Positions 34,233 to 42,697 of a DNA stretch of 64,000 nucleotides are shown here, piece after piece. The DNA lies in contig NZ_JOHY01000036.1 in the NCBI RefSeq assembly GCF_000721495.1, forward strand, positions 25,862 to 89,861. The letters run 5' to 3'. Source of the DNA: Streptomyces sp. NRRL F-5123. Lineage in GTDB: Bacteria; Actinomycetota; Actinomycetes; Streptomycetales; Streptomycetaceae. Each line of letters opens with the position of its first letter. The stretch's first letter is position 1. The notes beneath the pieces were generated by a model, which saw only the letters and a program-made list of their open reading frames with translations, did not search any database and was not told where the DNA came from. The translations under genes were made by a program, and so were the position numbers.

Positions 34233-35126
34233 GTGCTGCTCGCCCTGCTGGGGGTCGTCGACGGCTGGATCACGGCCCTCGTGGCGTGGGCCGGCACCGC
34301 CGTCGCGTTCGGCGACGCCCTGCGCAGCCGCCGCGCCTACGTCGCCTCCGCCGCCGAGCGGGAGCGGCGCGCCGCGCTCGCCCGCGACGAGGAGGCCAGG
34401 CGCCGGGTCGCCGAGGAGCGGCTGCGGATAGCCCGCGAGCTGCACGACGTGGTGGCCCACCAGATCGCGCTGGCCAATGTGCAGGCCTCCGTCGCCGCGC
34501 ACGTCATGGACCGCCGCCCCGACCAGGCCCGGCAGGCGCTCGCGCACGCCCGGGAGGCCAGCCGCTCCGCCCTCGACGAGCTGCGCGCCACGGTCGGGCT
34601 GCTGCGGCTGCGCGGCGAGCCCGACGTGCCCATGGAGCCCGCGCCCGGTCTCGGCCTCCTCGACCAGCTCCTCGACGGCTTCCGCCGGGAAGGCCTCCAG
34701 GTCACGGTGGAGTGCCTGTCGTCGCAGGCCGGGGGGTGCGCGACGGGGGAGCGCCCGCCGCTGCCGGTCAGTGTGGACCTCACCGCCTACCGGGTGATCC
34801 AGGAGTCCCTGACCAACGTCCGCAAGCACGCGGGACCCGGCGCCGGGGCGGTGGTCCGGATCCGCCGCGAATCCGGTGCGCTGGAGGTCGTCGTGGACGA
34901 CGACGGCACGTCCGCCGCGCCGGCTGCCGCCGGGGTTCCCCGGCAGGCGTCTGCCGGTACGCCCGCCGGCGAGGACGGGCACGGGCTGCTGGGGATGTAC
35001 GAGCGGGCCAACGCGCTCGGCGGCGTCTGCCGGGCGGGCGCCCGCCCGGGCGGGGGGTTCCGCGTGTGGGTCCGCCTGCCCCTGGCGGCGCGGCCGTACG
35101 CGGGGGTTCCGGCGGAGGGGGCGTAG
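34233..35126 (+). CDS. Two-component sensor histidine kinase (HisKA_3 type)
   Basis: A kinase of at least 297 aa. One or two N-terminal transmembrane helices are followed by HisKA_3 (RIARELHDVVAHQIALANVQ, about residues 69-88, with the phospho-accepting His) and an HATPase domain with the N-box NVRKHAGPG (about 192-200), EVVVDDDGTSA, and GHGLLGMYERANALGG (G2 box). GTG at 34233 is the first standard start, but the frame is open and protein-like back to 34140 (including a hydrophobic TGLLLCCALSVLLAL), so a CTG start overlapping pspAA is possible. No response regulator gene follows, which is unusual for this family. Confidence 0.88.
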   Translation: MLLALLGVVDGWITALVAWAGTAVAFGDALRSRRAYVASAAERERRAALARDEEARRRVAEERLRIARELHDVVAHQIALANVQASVAAHVMDRRPDQARQALAHAREASRSALDELRATVGLLRLRGEPDVPMEPAPGLGLLDQLLDGFRREGLQVTVECLSSQAGGCATGERPPLPVSVDLTAYRVIQESLTNVRKHAGPGAGAVVRIRRESGALEVVVDDDGTSAAPAAAGVPRQASAGTPAGEDGHGLLGMYERANALGGVCRAGARPGGGFRVWVRLPLAARPYAGVPAEGA

Positions 35127-35253
35127 CCCCGTCGCCAGGTGTCCCCACGGGGGTGGGGGGCCTGGTTCGTCGCGGGACCGTCCGGCCCCCCACCGGCGGA
35201 AGATCGCGCAAAGCACCCTCCGGGGCAGTCCGAGGCGCAAGGGGGAGCGGCGG

Positions 35254-36126
35254 CTACGCGAAGAGCCGCGACGGGATGAACGGATTGGGCGGCCTCATGC
35301 CGCGAAGGCACAGGTAGCCCGCGGTGGAGACCTCCAGACCGGCCGCGAGGCCGACGTCGACGGCCCACTCCTGCTCCGCCGTGAGTTCGGTGACGCGGAC
35401 GGGGTGGCCCTCGGGCATGGTCAGGAGGGCGGCGGTGAGGAGGCGGGTCGCGAGGCGGCGGGAGGTCGCGGCGAGGGCCTGGACGCCGCGGTCGTCGGCG
35501 TAGCAGTAGCCACTGCCCGCGAGGTCGTCGACGACGAAGAGGCGGAAGTGGCGCAGGAGCTGCTCGTGGTCGGGGCCGCGGGCGCCACCGCGGGAGCGGC
35601 GGTCGACGGAGTCCATGAGGTCGCGGTGCCGCTCGGTGCCCTCGTGCACCGCGCCGTCCGGCGGCGGGAGCCGGGAGGGATCGACCACGCCGGTCAGCCG
35701 CATCGCCGGGTGCAGCGTGAAGCCCGCCCTGCGGTACGTACGCGCCGCGACGGGGTTGCGGGAAGCGCAGATGACGCCGCGCAGGCACGCCCGCCCGTGC
35801 ACCAGCGCCCGCGCCATGAGCGCCTTGCCGACGCCCTTGCCCTGCGCGCCCGGCGTCACCACCAGCAGCGACAGCCCCCAGGTGCCCTCCCGGCGGGAGG
35901 AGAGCACCGCGCCGACCGGGCCCGCCGTCTCGTCCTCGGCGATCCAGCAGCCGCCGGGGTCGGTCCTGGCCAGGTGCCGGGTGCGGTCGCGTTCGCGGGC
36001 GTCGGCCGGCCGGGGCGGCGCGGCCGGCCCGGCCGGGAGCGAGTGCGGGGCGGCGAAGGCCGCGGCGGTGATCTCCCGTACGAGCTCGGCGTCCGCGTCG
36101 TCGTCGCGTACCGGTCGAAGGATCAC
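35254..36126 (-). CDS. GNAT family N-acetyltransferase
   Basis: A 290-aa protein with a GNAT core: GAVLSSRREGTWGLSLLVVTPGAQGKGVGKALMARALVHG (about residues 75-115, with the Q-x-x-G-x-G acetyl-CoA loop), followed by CASRNPVAARTYRRAGF. The C-terminal region (about 170-290) contains a second, more diverged half that may be a degenerate GNAT repeat. Substrate unknown. GTG start at 36126 without an obvious Shine-Dalgarno sequence. It lies 71 bp upstream of, and reads towards, the convergent histidine kinase. Confidence 0.88.
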   Translation of the reverse strand: MILRPVRDDDADAELVREITAAAFAAPHSLPAGPAAPPRPADARERDRTRHLARTDPGGCWIAEDETAGPVGAVLSSRREGTWGLSLLVVTPGAQGKGVGKALMARALVHGRACLRGVICASRNPVAARTYRRAGFTLHPAMRLTGVVDPSRLPPPDGAVHEGTERHRDLMDSVDRRSRGGARGPDHEQLLRHFRLFVVDDLAGSGYCYADDRGVQALAATSRRLATRLLTAALLTMPEGHPVRVTELTAEQEWAVDVGLAAGLEVSTAGYLCLRGMRPPNPFIPSRLFA

Positions 36127-36197
36127 CGCCCCATCATCGCGCCGTACGGCCGCCGGCGGCAGGGGGTTTCCGGCACCCCGGCGCCCGTCGAGCACCC

Positions 36198-37370
36198 CTA
36201 CGGCAGCGCGAGCATCTGCTCCAGGGCGAGCTTGGCGTAGTGCTCGGTCTCGGCGTCGACCTGGATGCGGTTGACCGGCTTGCCGTCGGCCAGCGACTCC
36301 AGCGCCCACACCAGGTGCGGCAGGTCTATGCGGTTCATGGTCGAGCAGAAGCACACCGTCTTGTCGAGGAAGACGATCTGCTTGTCCGGATGCGCCTTGG
36401 CGAGCCGCCGTACGAGGTTCAGCTCGGTGCCGATCGCCCACGCCGAGCCGGCGGGGGCGGCGTCCAGCATGGTGATGATGTGCTCGGTCGAGCCCACGTG
36501 GTCGGCGGCCATGACGACCTCGTGCCGGCACTCGGGGTGCACCAGCACGTTGACGCCGGGGATGCGGGCGCGGACGTCCTCGACCGACTCCAGCGAGAAG
36601 CGGCCGTGCACGGAGCAGTGGCCGCGCCACAGGATCATCTTCGCGGCCCGCAGCTGCTCGGCGGTCAGCCCGCCGTTCGGCTTGTGCGGGTTGTAGACGA
36701 CGCAGTCGTCGAGCGACAGGCCCATGTCCCGGACGGCGGTGTTGCGGCCCAGGTGCTGGTCGGGCAGGAAGAGCACCTTCTCGCCCTGCGCGAAGGCCCA
36801 CTCCAGGGCACGCCGGGCGTTGGACGACGTGCAGATGGTGCCGCCGTGCCGCCCGGTGAAGGCCTTGATGTCCGCCGAGGAGTTCATGTACGAGACGGGC
36901 ACGGTCACCCCGTCCACCCCGGCGTCCGCCAGCACGTCCCAGCACTCGGCGACCTGCTCGGCGGTGGCCATGTCGGCCATCGAGCAGCCCGCGGCCAGGT
37001 CGGGCAGGATCACCTGCTGCCGGTCGGAGGTGAGGATGTCGGCGGACTCCGCCATGAAGTGCACGCCGCAGAAGACGATGTACTCCGCCTCGGGCCGCGC
37101 GGCCGCGTCCCGCGCGAGCTTGAACGAGTCGCCCGTGACGTCGGCGAACTCGATGACCTCGTCACGCTGGTAGTGGTGCCCCAGGACGAAGACCTTCTCG
37201 CCGAGCCGCGCCTTCGCGGCCCGGGCGCGCTCCACCAGATCCGGGTCGGACGGCGCCGGAAGGTCGCCCGGGCACTCCACGCCGCGCTCGCTGCGTGGGT
37301 CGGACTCGCGGCCGAGCAGCAGCAGCGCGAGCGGCGTGGGCTGTACGTCCAGAGTTTCGGTGGTGGTCAC
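36198..37370 (-). CDS. nadA: Quinolinate synthase (NadA)
   Basis: A 390-aa [4Fe-4S] enzyme condensing iminoaspartate with dihydroxyacetone phosphate to quinolinate in NAD synthesis. Conserved elements: VLGHHYQRDEVIEFAD (about residues 64-79), VFCGVHFMAESADIL with the first cluster Cys, NSSADIKAFTGR, HPEC with the second, and VCFCSTMNRIDL with the third. Length and order match the long actinobacterial form. GTG at 37370 with an AAAGGG ribosome-binding site. nadB and nadC are not next to it. The divergent gap to the A-type carrier gene holds three related palindromes, a possible NAD- or Fe-S-linked control site. Confidence 0.96.
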   Translation of the reverse strand: MTTTETLDVQPTPLALLLLGRESDPRSERGVECPGDLPAPSDPDLVERARAAKARLGEKVFVLGHHYQRDEVIEFADVTGDSFKLARDAAARPEAEYIVFCGVHFMAESADILTSDRQQVILPDLAAGCSMADMATAEQVAECWDVLADAGVDGVTVPVSYMNSSADIKAFTGRHGGTICTSSNARRALEWAFAQGEKVLFLPDQHLGRNTAVRDMGLSLDDCVVYNPHKPNGGLTAEQLRAAKMILWRGHCSVHGRFSLESVEDVRARIPGVNVLVHPECRHEVVMAADHVGSTEHIITMLDAAPAGSAWAIGTELNLVRRLAKAHPDKQIVFLDKTVCFCSTMNRIDLPHLVWALESLADGKPVNRIQVDAETEHYAKLALEQMLALP

Positions 37371-37407
37371 GGGCCGGACGCCCTTTCTTCGACAGCGCAG
37401 ACCTTTT

Positions 37408-37478
37408 CGTCTACTTGACACTATCTATCATAGCCCGTTCGCGTCACCTTGACGATGCCCGGACGCGTCAATGTGACG
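37408..37478. promoter_or_regulatory. Three related palindromes in the nadA / A-type carrier divergent region
   Basis: CGTCT-ACT-TGACA (37408-37420), CGTCA-CCT-TGACG (37442-37454) and CGTCA-ATG-TGACG (37466-37478) share a 5-3-5 inverted-repeat design; the last two are perfect and centred 24 bp apart. A TATGAT-like hexamer on the minus strand between them is a possible nadA -10 element. They look like operator sites. The regulator (perhaps an NrtR-type NAD regulator) is inference. Confidence 0.6.
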
Positions 37479-37615
37479 CATTCGATCCGCGCGCACCTGT
37501 GCGAGCATGGGGGGACGAACACGCCGCGGCCCCGCCGTGGGTGCCGGAATGAATCCGGAAGGGCGCCGGTTAGCAGTCGGTAAGCCAGTAGTCCGTACAA
37601 CCCGGGAGTGAGCAG

Positions 37616-37969
37616 ATGACGGTTCAGGACGAGACCACCACCACGGACGGCATCATCCTGTCCGAGGCCGCGGCCTCCAAGGTCAAGAGCCTGCTGGAGC
37701 AGGAGGGCCGGGAAGACCTCGCGCTGCGGGTCGCCGTCCAGCCCGGCGGCTGCTCCGGCCTGCGCTACCAGCTCTTCTTCGACGAGCGCTCGCTCGACGG
37801 CGACGTGGTCAAGGACTTCGGCGGCGTCAAGGTCGTCACCGACCGTATGAGCGCGCCGTACCTCGGCGGGGCGTCGATCGACTTCGTCGACACCATCGAG
37901 AAGCAGGGCTTCACGATCGACAACCCGAACGCCACGGGTTCCTGCGCCTGCGGTGACTCCTTCAGCTAA
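37616..37969 (+). CDS. erpA: A-type Fe-S cluster carrier (HesB/IscA/ErpA family)
   Basis: A 117-aa protein that carries and inserts Fe-S clusters into client enzymes. The three cluster cysteines are in GGCSGLRY (about residue 45) and GSCACGDSF (about 111 and 113), the family C-x(n)-C-x-C arrangement. Length is typical. ATG at 37616 follows a GGGAG ribosome-binding site. NadA, encoded divergently, is itself a [4Fe-4S] enzyme, and LipA nearby needs two clusters. The symbol erpA follows usual annotation; sequence alone cannot separate ErpA from other A-type carriers. Confidence 0.92.
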   Translation: MTVQDETTTTDGIILSEAAASKVKSLLEQEGREDLALRVAVQPGGCSGLRYQLFFDERSLDGDVVKDFGGVKVVTDRMSAPYLGGASIDFVDTIEKQGFTIDNPNATGSCACGDSFS

Positions 37970-38040
37970 GCCGTAGCGCTCCGCGCCGGGTACGTGTTTC
38001 CCGGCCGCGCCGGGTGGGCTTTCTTCCGCGGCGCAGGGCG

Positions 38041-38100
38041 AGCGTTTTCAGGGGCGCGTGGGGGCACCTCCCAGGTGCCCCCACGCGCCCCTGAAACGCT
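38041..38100. terminator. Near-perfect 28-bp hairpin; dispersed element, minimal copy e
   Basis: A 24-bp perfect stem (38046-38069 with 38073-38096) and a CCC loop, extended by AGCG/CGCT past a single bulged T. It ends exactly at the stop codon of the next minus-strand gene and lies 71 bp past the A-type carrier gene. Placement is right for a bidirectional terminator. It carries the TTTTCAGGGGCGCG edge shared by the larger dispersed elements. Confidence 0.9.
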
Positions 38101-39239
38101 TACCCCACCGCCGGCTGGGCGACGACGTACGAGGTGTGCGAACCCTCAGGCGTGGCGGTGAAGAGCCAGGACGGCACGAGCGCCTGGCCCCCGCCGGGGA
38201 GGAACTGGGGGGAGAGCCCGAAACGGGCTCCGCTGACGTCCACCGGCGCCGTGGGCGGGGCAGCGCACGGCTTCGTGGGCGGGGCGGTCGCCGAGGCCCC
38301 CGCGTCGGCGACGGCCGCGCTGCGGCACCCCATGTCCCCGGGGTGCATCATCCGCCGCTTCGGCAGCTCCTCGAACGCCCGCCGGGCGCCGACCACGCTC
38401 TTCCGCTCGCCCGCCGCGAGCTGCGCGAGGTGCCCGTGCGCATTGCTGATCACGCCGTCCTGCGCGACGGCGACCGACGTCTCCCAGCCGCTCGTGGGCA
38501 GCCCGTCGACCACCGGGTCCGCGGTCACCGTCCGGGACGTGCCGGCCGTGCGCGAGGCGTCGACCTCCGCCCCGGACAGGCCGAGCACGCCGAGGACGGG
38601 CGCGGCCGCCGCCCTCGCCTGCTGCTCGCCGACCGGTCCACCGTCGGCCGGGGAGACGACGACGGTGCCGGGGGCGACGGCCGTGGCCCGGTACGAGCCG
38701 TCGTCGTTCCTCGCCGGCGGCGCGGCCGTCCGCTGCCCCGGGCCGACCTGCCCGTTGCGGGCGTACGACCAGACGCCCGGCGCGTCCTTGCCGACCAGCA
38801 GCGCCGGCCCCGTACCGTCCGGTGCGCCGACTCGCCAGAAACCCCCACCGTCGACGACCGGCCCGGCCAGGCCCAGCGCGGACGCGAGCCGGGTGACCGC
38901 CGCGCGGTCGGGCCCGGCCGCCGCGGGCCGGTAGAGGGGGGTCGGCCCCGGTACGTCGTCGGGCAGTGCGCCCGTGAGCCGGTAGGAGCCGGAGTCCGAG
39001 GGGAGCACGGGCGCGGGGAGCGTGACGGCCGGGCCCGGTCCCGTGTACGGCGTACGCATGATCGGCGCGACCGGGTGGACGGTGTCGCCGCCGCCTTTCG
39101 CCGTCACCGTCAGATACGCCCCGCCCGTTCCCGCCGCCAGCACCGCGGCCACGGCGACCGCGATCAGCAGCCGCCGCCTGCCGTGGGTGCCACCGCCGGG
39201 CCGTTCGTCAACGCCTTCGTGTCCGTGCTCGCCGTTCAC
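38100..39239 (-). CDS. Membrane-anchored hypothetical protein
   Basis: A 379-aa protein with a short cytosolic N-terminus (about 20 residues, ending GRRR), one transmembrane helix (LLIAVAVAAVLAAGTGGAYLTV, about 24-45) and a large extracytoplasmic part rich in Pro, Gly, Ala and Thr. Recognisable sub-blocks (YRPAAAGPDRAAVTRLASALGLAG and WSYARNGQVGPGQR) recall secreted streptomycete proteins that follow sigma-factor operons, but I cannot assign a domain. Two cysteines (MGCRS and KPCAA) could form a disulfide. The ATG at 39239 gives the expected positive-inside topology. Confidence 0.82.
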   Translation of the reverse strand: MNGEHGHEGVDERPGGGTHGRRRLLIAVAVAAVLAAGTGGAYLTVTAKGGGDTVHPVAPIMRTPYTGPGPAVTLPAPVLPSDSGSYRLTGALPDDVPGPTPLYRPAAAGPDRAAVTRLASALGLAGPVVDGGGFWRVGAPDGTGPALLVGKDAPGVWSYARNGQVGPGQRTAAPPARNDDGSYRATAVAPGTVVVSPADGGPVGEQQARAAAAPVLGVLGLSGAEVDASRTAGTSRTVTADPVVDGLPTSGWETSVAVAQDGVISNAHGHLAQLAAGERKSVVGARRAFEELPKRRMMHPGDMGCRSAAVADAGASATAPPTKPCAAPPTAPVDVSGARFGLSPQFLPGGGQALVPSWLFTATPEGSHTSYVVAQPAVG

Positions 39240-39326
39240 CGCTCACCCTCCTCGGCTCCGCCAGGTGCCGATGGGACGCGGCGGCCCGCGCGCCGGTTCC
39301 GCGCTACGGGACGGGGCTCGGCGGGC

Positions 39327-39554
39327 TCAGTCCCCGTACTCCGCCATGCCCGCCACCACGTGGGCGGACGCTGCCGGGACGGTGATGCCGTGCGGCCCCG
39401 CGGCCCGCTCGACCGGGGCGGCGGCGGGAGCGGCGTGCCAGTGCGCGGCCATCTTCCGGCAGTCGCCGATCAGCTCCTCCATCGAGTCGGGCTCGGCGAG
39501 CGGGACGGGGGCGATCGGGGACGGGGTGGCCGTGCCGTGTGACGTAGCGCTCAT
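39327..39554 (-). CDS. Small conserved hypothetical protein
   Basis: A 75-aa protein with a Pro/Ser/Thr-rich N-terminus and a short helical segment (MEELIGDCRKMAAHWHAA, about residues 25-42), 87 bp upstream of the membrane-anchored protein gene on the same strand. A GGAGG lies directly beside the ATG at 39554, closer than ideal, so the true start could be the downstream Met at 25. Function unknown. Its codon use and position support a real gene, but the evidence is modest. Confidence 0.55.
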   Translation of the reverse strand: MSATSHGTATPSPIAPVPLAEPDSMEELIGDCRKMAAHWHAAPAAAPVERAAGPHGITVPAASAHVVAGMAEYGD

Positions 39555-39757
39555 ACCTCCGACACTGGCACGACCGGAGCGGGGGAGAAAGCCCTACTAT
39601 CGGGTAGTTTCACCGCGTCGGCGCACTCCGCGTCCGCAACCCGGGGCAAACCGCAGATGTCCCGGCCGCACGGCGGATTGCCGGTAGCGTGGAGGACTGC
39701 CCGGACCCACGCAACCCCTCAGGTCCCATTCCCCCGTCACCACAGGAGCCTGCCGCC

Positions 39758-40732
39758 GTGCGCATCGCCGTCACCGGATCCATCGCCACCGACCATCTGA
39801 TGACCTTCCCCGGCCGCTTCTCCGACCAGCTGGTCGCCGACCAGCTGCACACCGTGTCGCTGTCCTTCCTGGTCGACTCGCTGGACGTCCGCCGCGGCGG
39901 CGTCGGCGCGAACATCTGCTACGGCATGGGCCTGCTCGGCACCCAGCCCATCCTGGTCGGCGCCGCGGGCAACGACTTCGGCGAATACCGCGCCTGGCTC
40001 CAGCGGCACGGCGTCGACACCGCCTCCGTCCGCATCTCCGAGGTGCTGCACACCGCCCGCTTCATCTGCACCACCGACGCCGACCACAACCAGATCGGCT
40101 CCTTCTACACCGGTGCCATGAGCGAGGCCCGGCTCATCGAGCTGCAGCACGTCGCCGACCGCGTCGGCGGCCTCGACCTGGTCTCCATCGGCGCCGACGA
40201 CCCCGAGGCGATGATCCGCCACACCGAGGAGTGCCGCTCCCGCGGCATCCCCTTCGCCGCGGACTTCTCCCAGCAGATCGCCCGGATGAACGGCGACGAC
40301 ATCCGCGTCCTCGTCGACGGCGCCGCGTACCTCTTCAACAACGAGTACGAAAAGGGCCTCATCGAGACCAAGACCGGCTGGACCGAGGAGGACATCCTCG
40401 GCCGGGTCGGCGTCCGCGTCACCACACTCGGCGCGCGCGGTGTGCGAATCGACCGCAAGGGTGAGGAGCCGATCGAGGTCGGCTGCGCGGAGGAGCAGGC
40501 GAAGGTCGACCCCACCGGCGTCGGCGACGGCTTCCGCGCGGGCTTCCTCTCCGGCCTGGCCTGGGGCGTCAGCCTCGAGCGTGCCGCGCAGGTGGGCTGC
40601 ATGCTGGCGACCCTGGTCATCGAGACGCTGGGTACGCAGGAGTACGAGCTGCTGCGTACGCACTTCATGGAGCGGTTCACCAAGGCGTACGGCGACGACG
40701 CCGCCGCCGAGGTGCGGGCCCACCTGGGCTGA
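39758..40732 (+). CDS. PfkB family carbohydrate kinase (adenosine-kinase-like)
   Basis: A 324-aa ribokinase/PfkB superfamily enzyme. N-terminal MRIAVTGSIATDHLMTFPGRF is the start strand, SLDVRRGGVGANICYGMGLLG (about residues 45-65) the substrate-binding GG region and DPTGVGDGFRAGFLSGLAWG (about 250-269) the PfkB signature with the catalytic Asp. Sequence style is closest to adenosine-kinase-like members, but the substrate is not determined. GTG at 39758 after GGAG. The 203-bp upstream gap holds its promoter. Converges on the cysteine desulfurase fusion gene across a repeat element. Confidence 0.93.
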   Translation: MRIAVTGSIATDHLMTFPGRFSDQLVADQLHTVSLSFLVDSLDVRRGGVGANICYGMGLLGTQPILVGAAGNDFGEYRAWLQRHGVDTASVRISEVLHTARFICTTDADHNQIGSFYTGAMSEARLIELQHVADRVGGLDLVSIGADDPEAMIRHTEECRSRGIPFAADFSQQIARMNGDDIRVLVDGAAYLFNNEYEKGLIETKTGWTEEDILGRVGVRVTTLGARGVRIDRKGEEPIEVGCAEEQAKVDPTGVGDGFRAGFLSGLAWGVSLERAAQVGCMLATLVIETLGTQEYELLRTHFMERFTKAYGDDAAAEVRAHLG

Positions 40733-40807
40733 GGCTCCCCCTGCGCGGGGGCTCGCGCTCCGCGCAGGGTGGGTGTTTGTGGCTGCGGCTGCGCTGCCGG
40801 GCACACG

Positions 40808-40970
40808 TTTTCAGGGGCGCGGGGAACTGCGCGAGCAACCACGATGACGCTGCACGTCGTCACCGGCCCGAAGGGGTAAGTCGGTCCGATCCGGACCACC
40901 GGCCGGTGGATGGTTGCTCGCGCAGTTCGCCCCCCAGGCTTCGCCCGGGATGTGCCCCCACGCGCCCCTG
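40808..40970. repeat. Dispersed palindromic element, copy f
   Basis: TTTTCAGGGGCGCGGGGAACTGCGCGAGCAACC opens (in parts) and GGTTGCTCGCGCAGTTCGCC closes as its reverse complement; a GGACCACCGGCCGGTGG palindrome lies between. It fills the convergent gap 40733-41029. No gene seen. Confidence 0.8.
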
Positions 40971-41029
40971 GTGTGCCCCGCGGCGCAGGCGCAGCCCGAG
41001 AACGCTCACCGCCCTGCGCAGCAACACGC

Positions 41030-42397
41030 TCAGGTCCGGCGGCGGACCACGTAGGCCGTGCCCTTCGGGGCCGGGCGGGGGCCCAGGTAGTCCTGGGAGC
41101 GCATGGTGCACCACGCCGGGATGTCGAGGGCGGCGGCCTCGTCGTCGGAGAGCACGGTCACCGTCCCCCCGACGGGGACCCGGTCGATGACCTTCGCCAG
41201 CTCGATCACCGGGATCGGGCACCGCTTGCCCAGCGAGTCCACGACGAGGTCCGCCGCGGGTTCCGGGGCCGGGCCCGGGGACGTGGGCGCCCCGAGGTGG
41301 GCGCGGACCTCGGCGACCACCGACGGCAGCACGTCGAGGAAGCGCTCGACCTCCGCGCGGGAGGTGCCCGGCGGGAGGGAGACGCGGATGTTGCCCTCGG
41401 ACAGCACACCCATCGCCTTGAGGACATGGCTCGGGGTGAGCGTGCTGGAGGTGCAGGAGGAGCCGGACGACACGGAGAAGCCGGCGCGGTCGAGGGCGCC
41501 GAGGAGTGCCTCGCCGTCGACGTAGAGGCAGGAGAAGGTCACCAGGTGCGGCAGCCGCTCGGTGGCGTGGCCGACGACCTCGGTGTCGGGGACGAGTCGG
41601 GGCACCCGGGTGCGGACGAGGTCGACGAGCGCGGAGAGCCGGGCGGCCTCCTCCGCGGCCCGCGCGCGGACGGCCCGGAGCGACGCGGCGGCGGCGACGA
41701 CCGCCGGGAGGTTCGGGAAGCCGGGGGAGCGGCCCGACTCGCGCTCGTCCGCCGGGTGCGCGGGCGCGAAGCGGGTGCCCTTGCGGACGGCGAGCAGCCC
41801 GACCCCGGGCGGCCCGCCCCACTTGTGCGCGCTGCCCGCCAGTAGCGACCAGCCGCCCTCCGCGGGGCCCCAGGCCAGCGACTGGGCCGCGTCCACGAGC
41901 AGCGGCACCCCCGCCGCCCGGCACACGTCGGCGGCCTCGGCCACCGGCTGGAGCGTGCCCACCTCGTGGTTGGCGGACTGGACGCAGGCCAGCGCGGTGT
42001 CGGGGCGCAGCGCGGCGGCCAGGTCCGCGGGGGAGAGCCGGCCGGTGCGGTCGACCCCGACCGTGGTGGCGTCGTACGCCTCGGCGGCGTGCAGCACGGC
42101 GGAGTGCTCGACGGCGGAGACCACCACATGGCGCCCGGTCCTGCGCCGCCCGGCCATCGCCCCGGCGACCGCGGAATGCAGCGCGACCGTCCCCGAAGGA
42201 GTGAAAACCAGCTCGTCCGGGCGGCAGCCGACGGCCTCGGCCGCGGTCTCCCGCGCGGCGTCCAGCAGCAGCCGTGCCCGCCGCCCCTCCCGGTACAGCC
42301 GCGCCGGGTCCGCCCACCCCTCGTCGAGCGCGGCGAGCAGTGCCTCGCGTGCGACGGGGTGCAGCGGAGCGGCGGAGGCCGTGTCGAAGTAGGGCAC
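41030..42397 (-). CDS. Cysteine desulfurase - TusA sulfur carrier fusion
   Basis: A 455-aa fusion. Residues 1 to about 370 are an aminotransferase-V/NifS-type cysteine desulfurase: EHSAVLHAAEAYD (about 97), LLVDAAQSLAWGP, GSAHKWGGPPGVG with the PLP lysine (about 195) and SSGSSCTSSTLTPSHVL with the catalytic Cys (about 313). Residues from about 385 are a TusA/SirA-like domain: DSLGKRCPIPVIELAKVI (the CPxP motif) and DDEAAALDIPAWC. Together they suggest sulfur taken from cysteine and handed on within one chain. Which client receives it is unknown; Fe-S clusters, thiolated tRNA and sulfur cofactors are options. ATG at 42397. Confidence 0.93.
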   Translation of the reverse strand: MPYFDTASAAPLHPVAREALLAALDEGWADPARLYREGRRARLLLDAARETAAEAVGCRPDELVFTPSGTVALHSAVAGAMAGRRRTGRHVVVSAVEHSAVLHAAEAYDATTVGVDRTGRLSPADLAAALRPDTALACVQSANHEVGTLQPVAEAADVCRAAGVPLLVDAAQSLAWGPAEGGWSLLAGSAHKWGGPPGVGLLAVRKGTRFAPAHPADERESGRSPGFPNLPAVVAAAASLRAVRARAAEEAARLSALVDLVRTRVPRLVPDTEVVGHATERLPHLVTFSCLYVDGEALLGALDRAGFSVSSGSSCTSSTLTPSHVLKAMGVLSEGNIRVSLPPGTSRAEVERFLDVLPSVVAEVRAHLGAPTSPGPAPEPAADLVVDSLGKRCPIPVIELAKVIDRVPVGGTVTVLSDDEAAALDIPAWCTMRSQDYLGPRPAPKGTAYVVRRRT

Positions 42398-42697
42398 CCC
42401 CGCACGCTACCGCCGCGCGGGCCGCGCCCGGCGGGCGCCCGTACCGCCGGTGCGGTGACGCGCGGAGCGGCCGGCGCCCGGTCAATGGGCGTCAGAAAGA
42501 CGCCCTGAGCGTGGGATTCCACCCCTTCGGGGTGCGCCCCGGCGCGTTGGACCCCCTCCCCGCGCGACCCCAAATAGCGTCCAGTAGGGTTTGGTCCGCA
42601 TAAACATCCACACCTCAATGCCTGCAGCCCGGGCCGACCGACCAGCACACGGCCGGAACACCCGGACGAGCGGGCGAGACTCTCGGGAAGGCGCTAC
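42398..42697. promoter_or_regulatory. Divergent upstream region of the desulfurase fusion and ctaC
   Basis: A 300-bp gap with no supported gene. It is less GC-rich at 42565-42625, where promoter sequence is most likely; a TAGGGT hexamer near 42583 is one possible -10 element for ctaC. No strong inverted repeats were noticed. Confidence 0.4.

Noticed and set aside
34787..35788. Minus-strand frame overlapping the kinase and GNAT genes
   Set aside because: Arg/Pro-rich, lies in other frames of two well-supported genes; not a missing response regulator.
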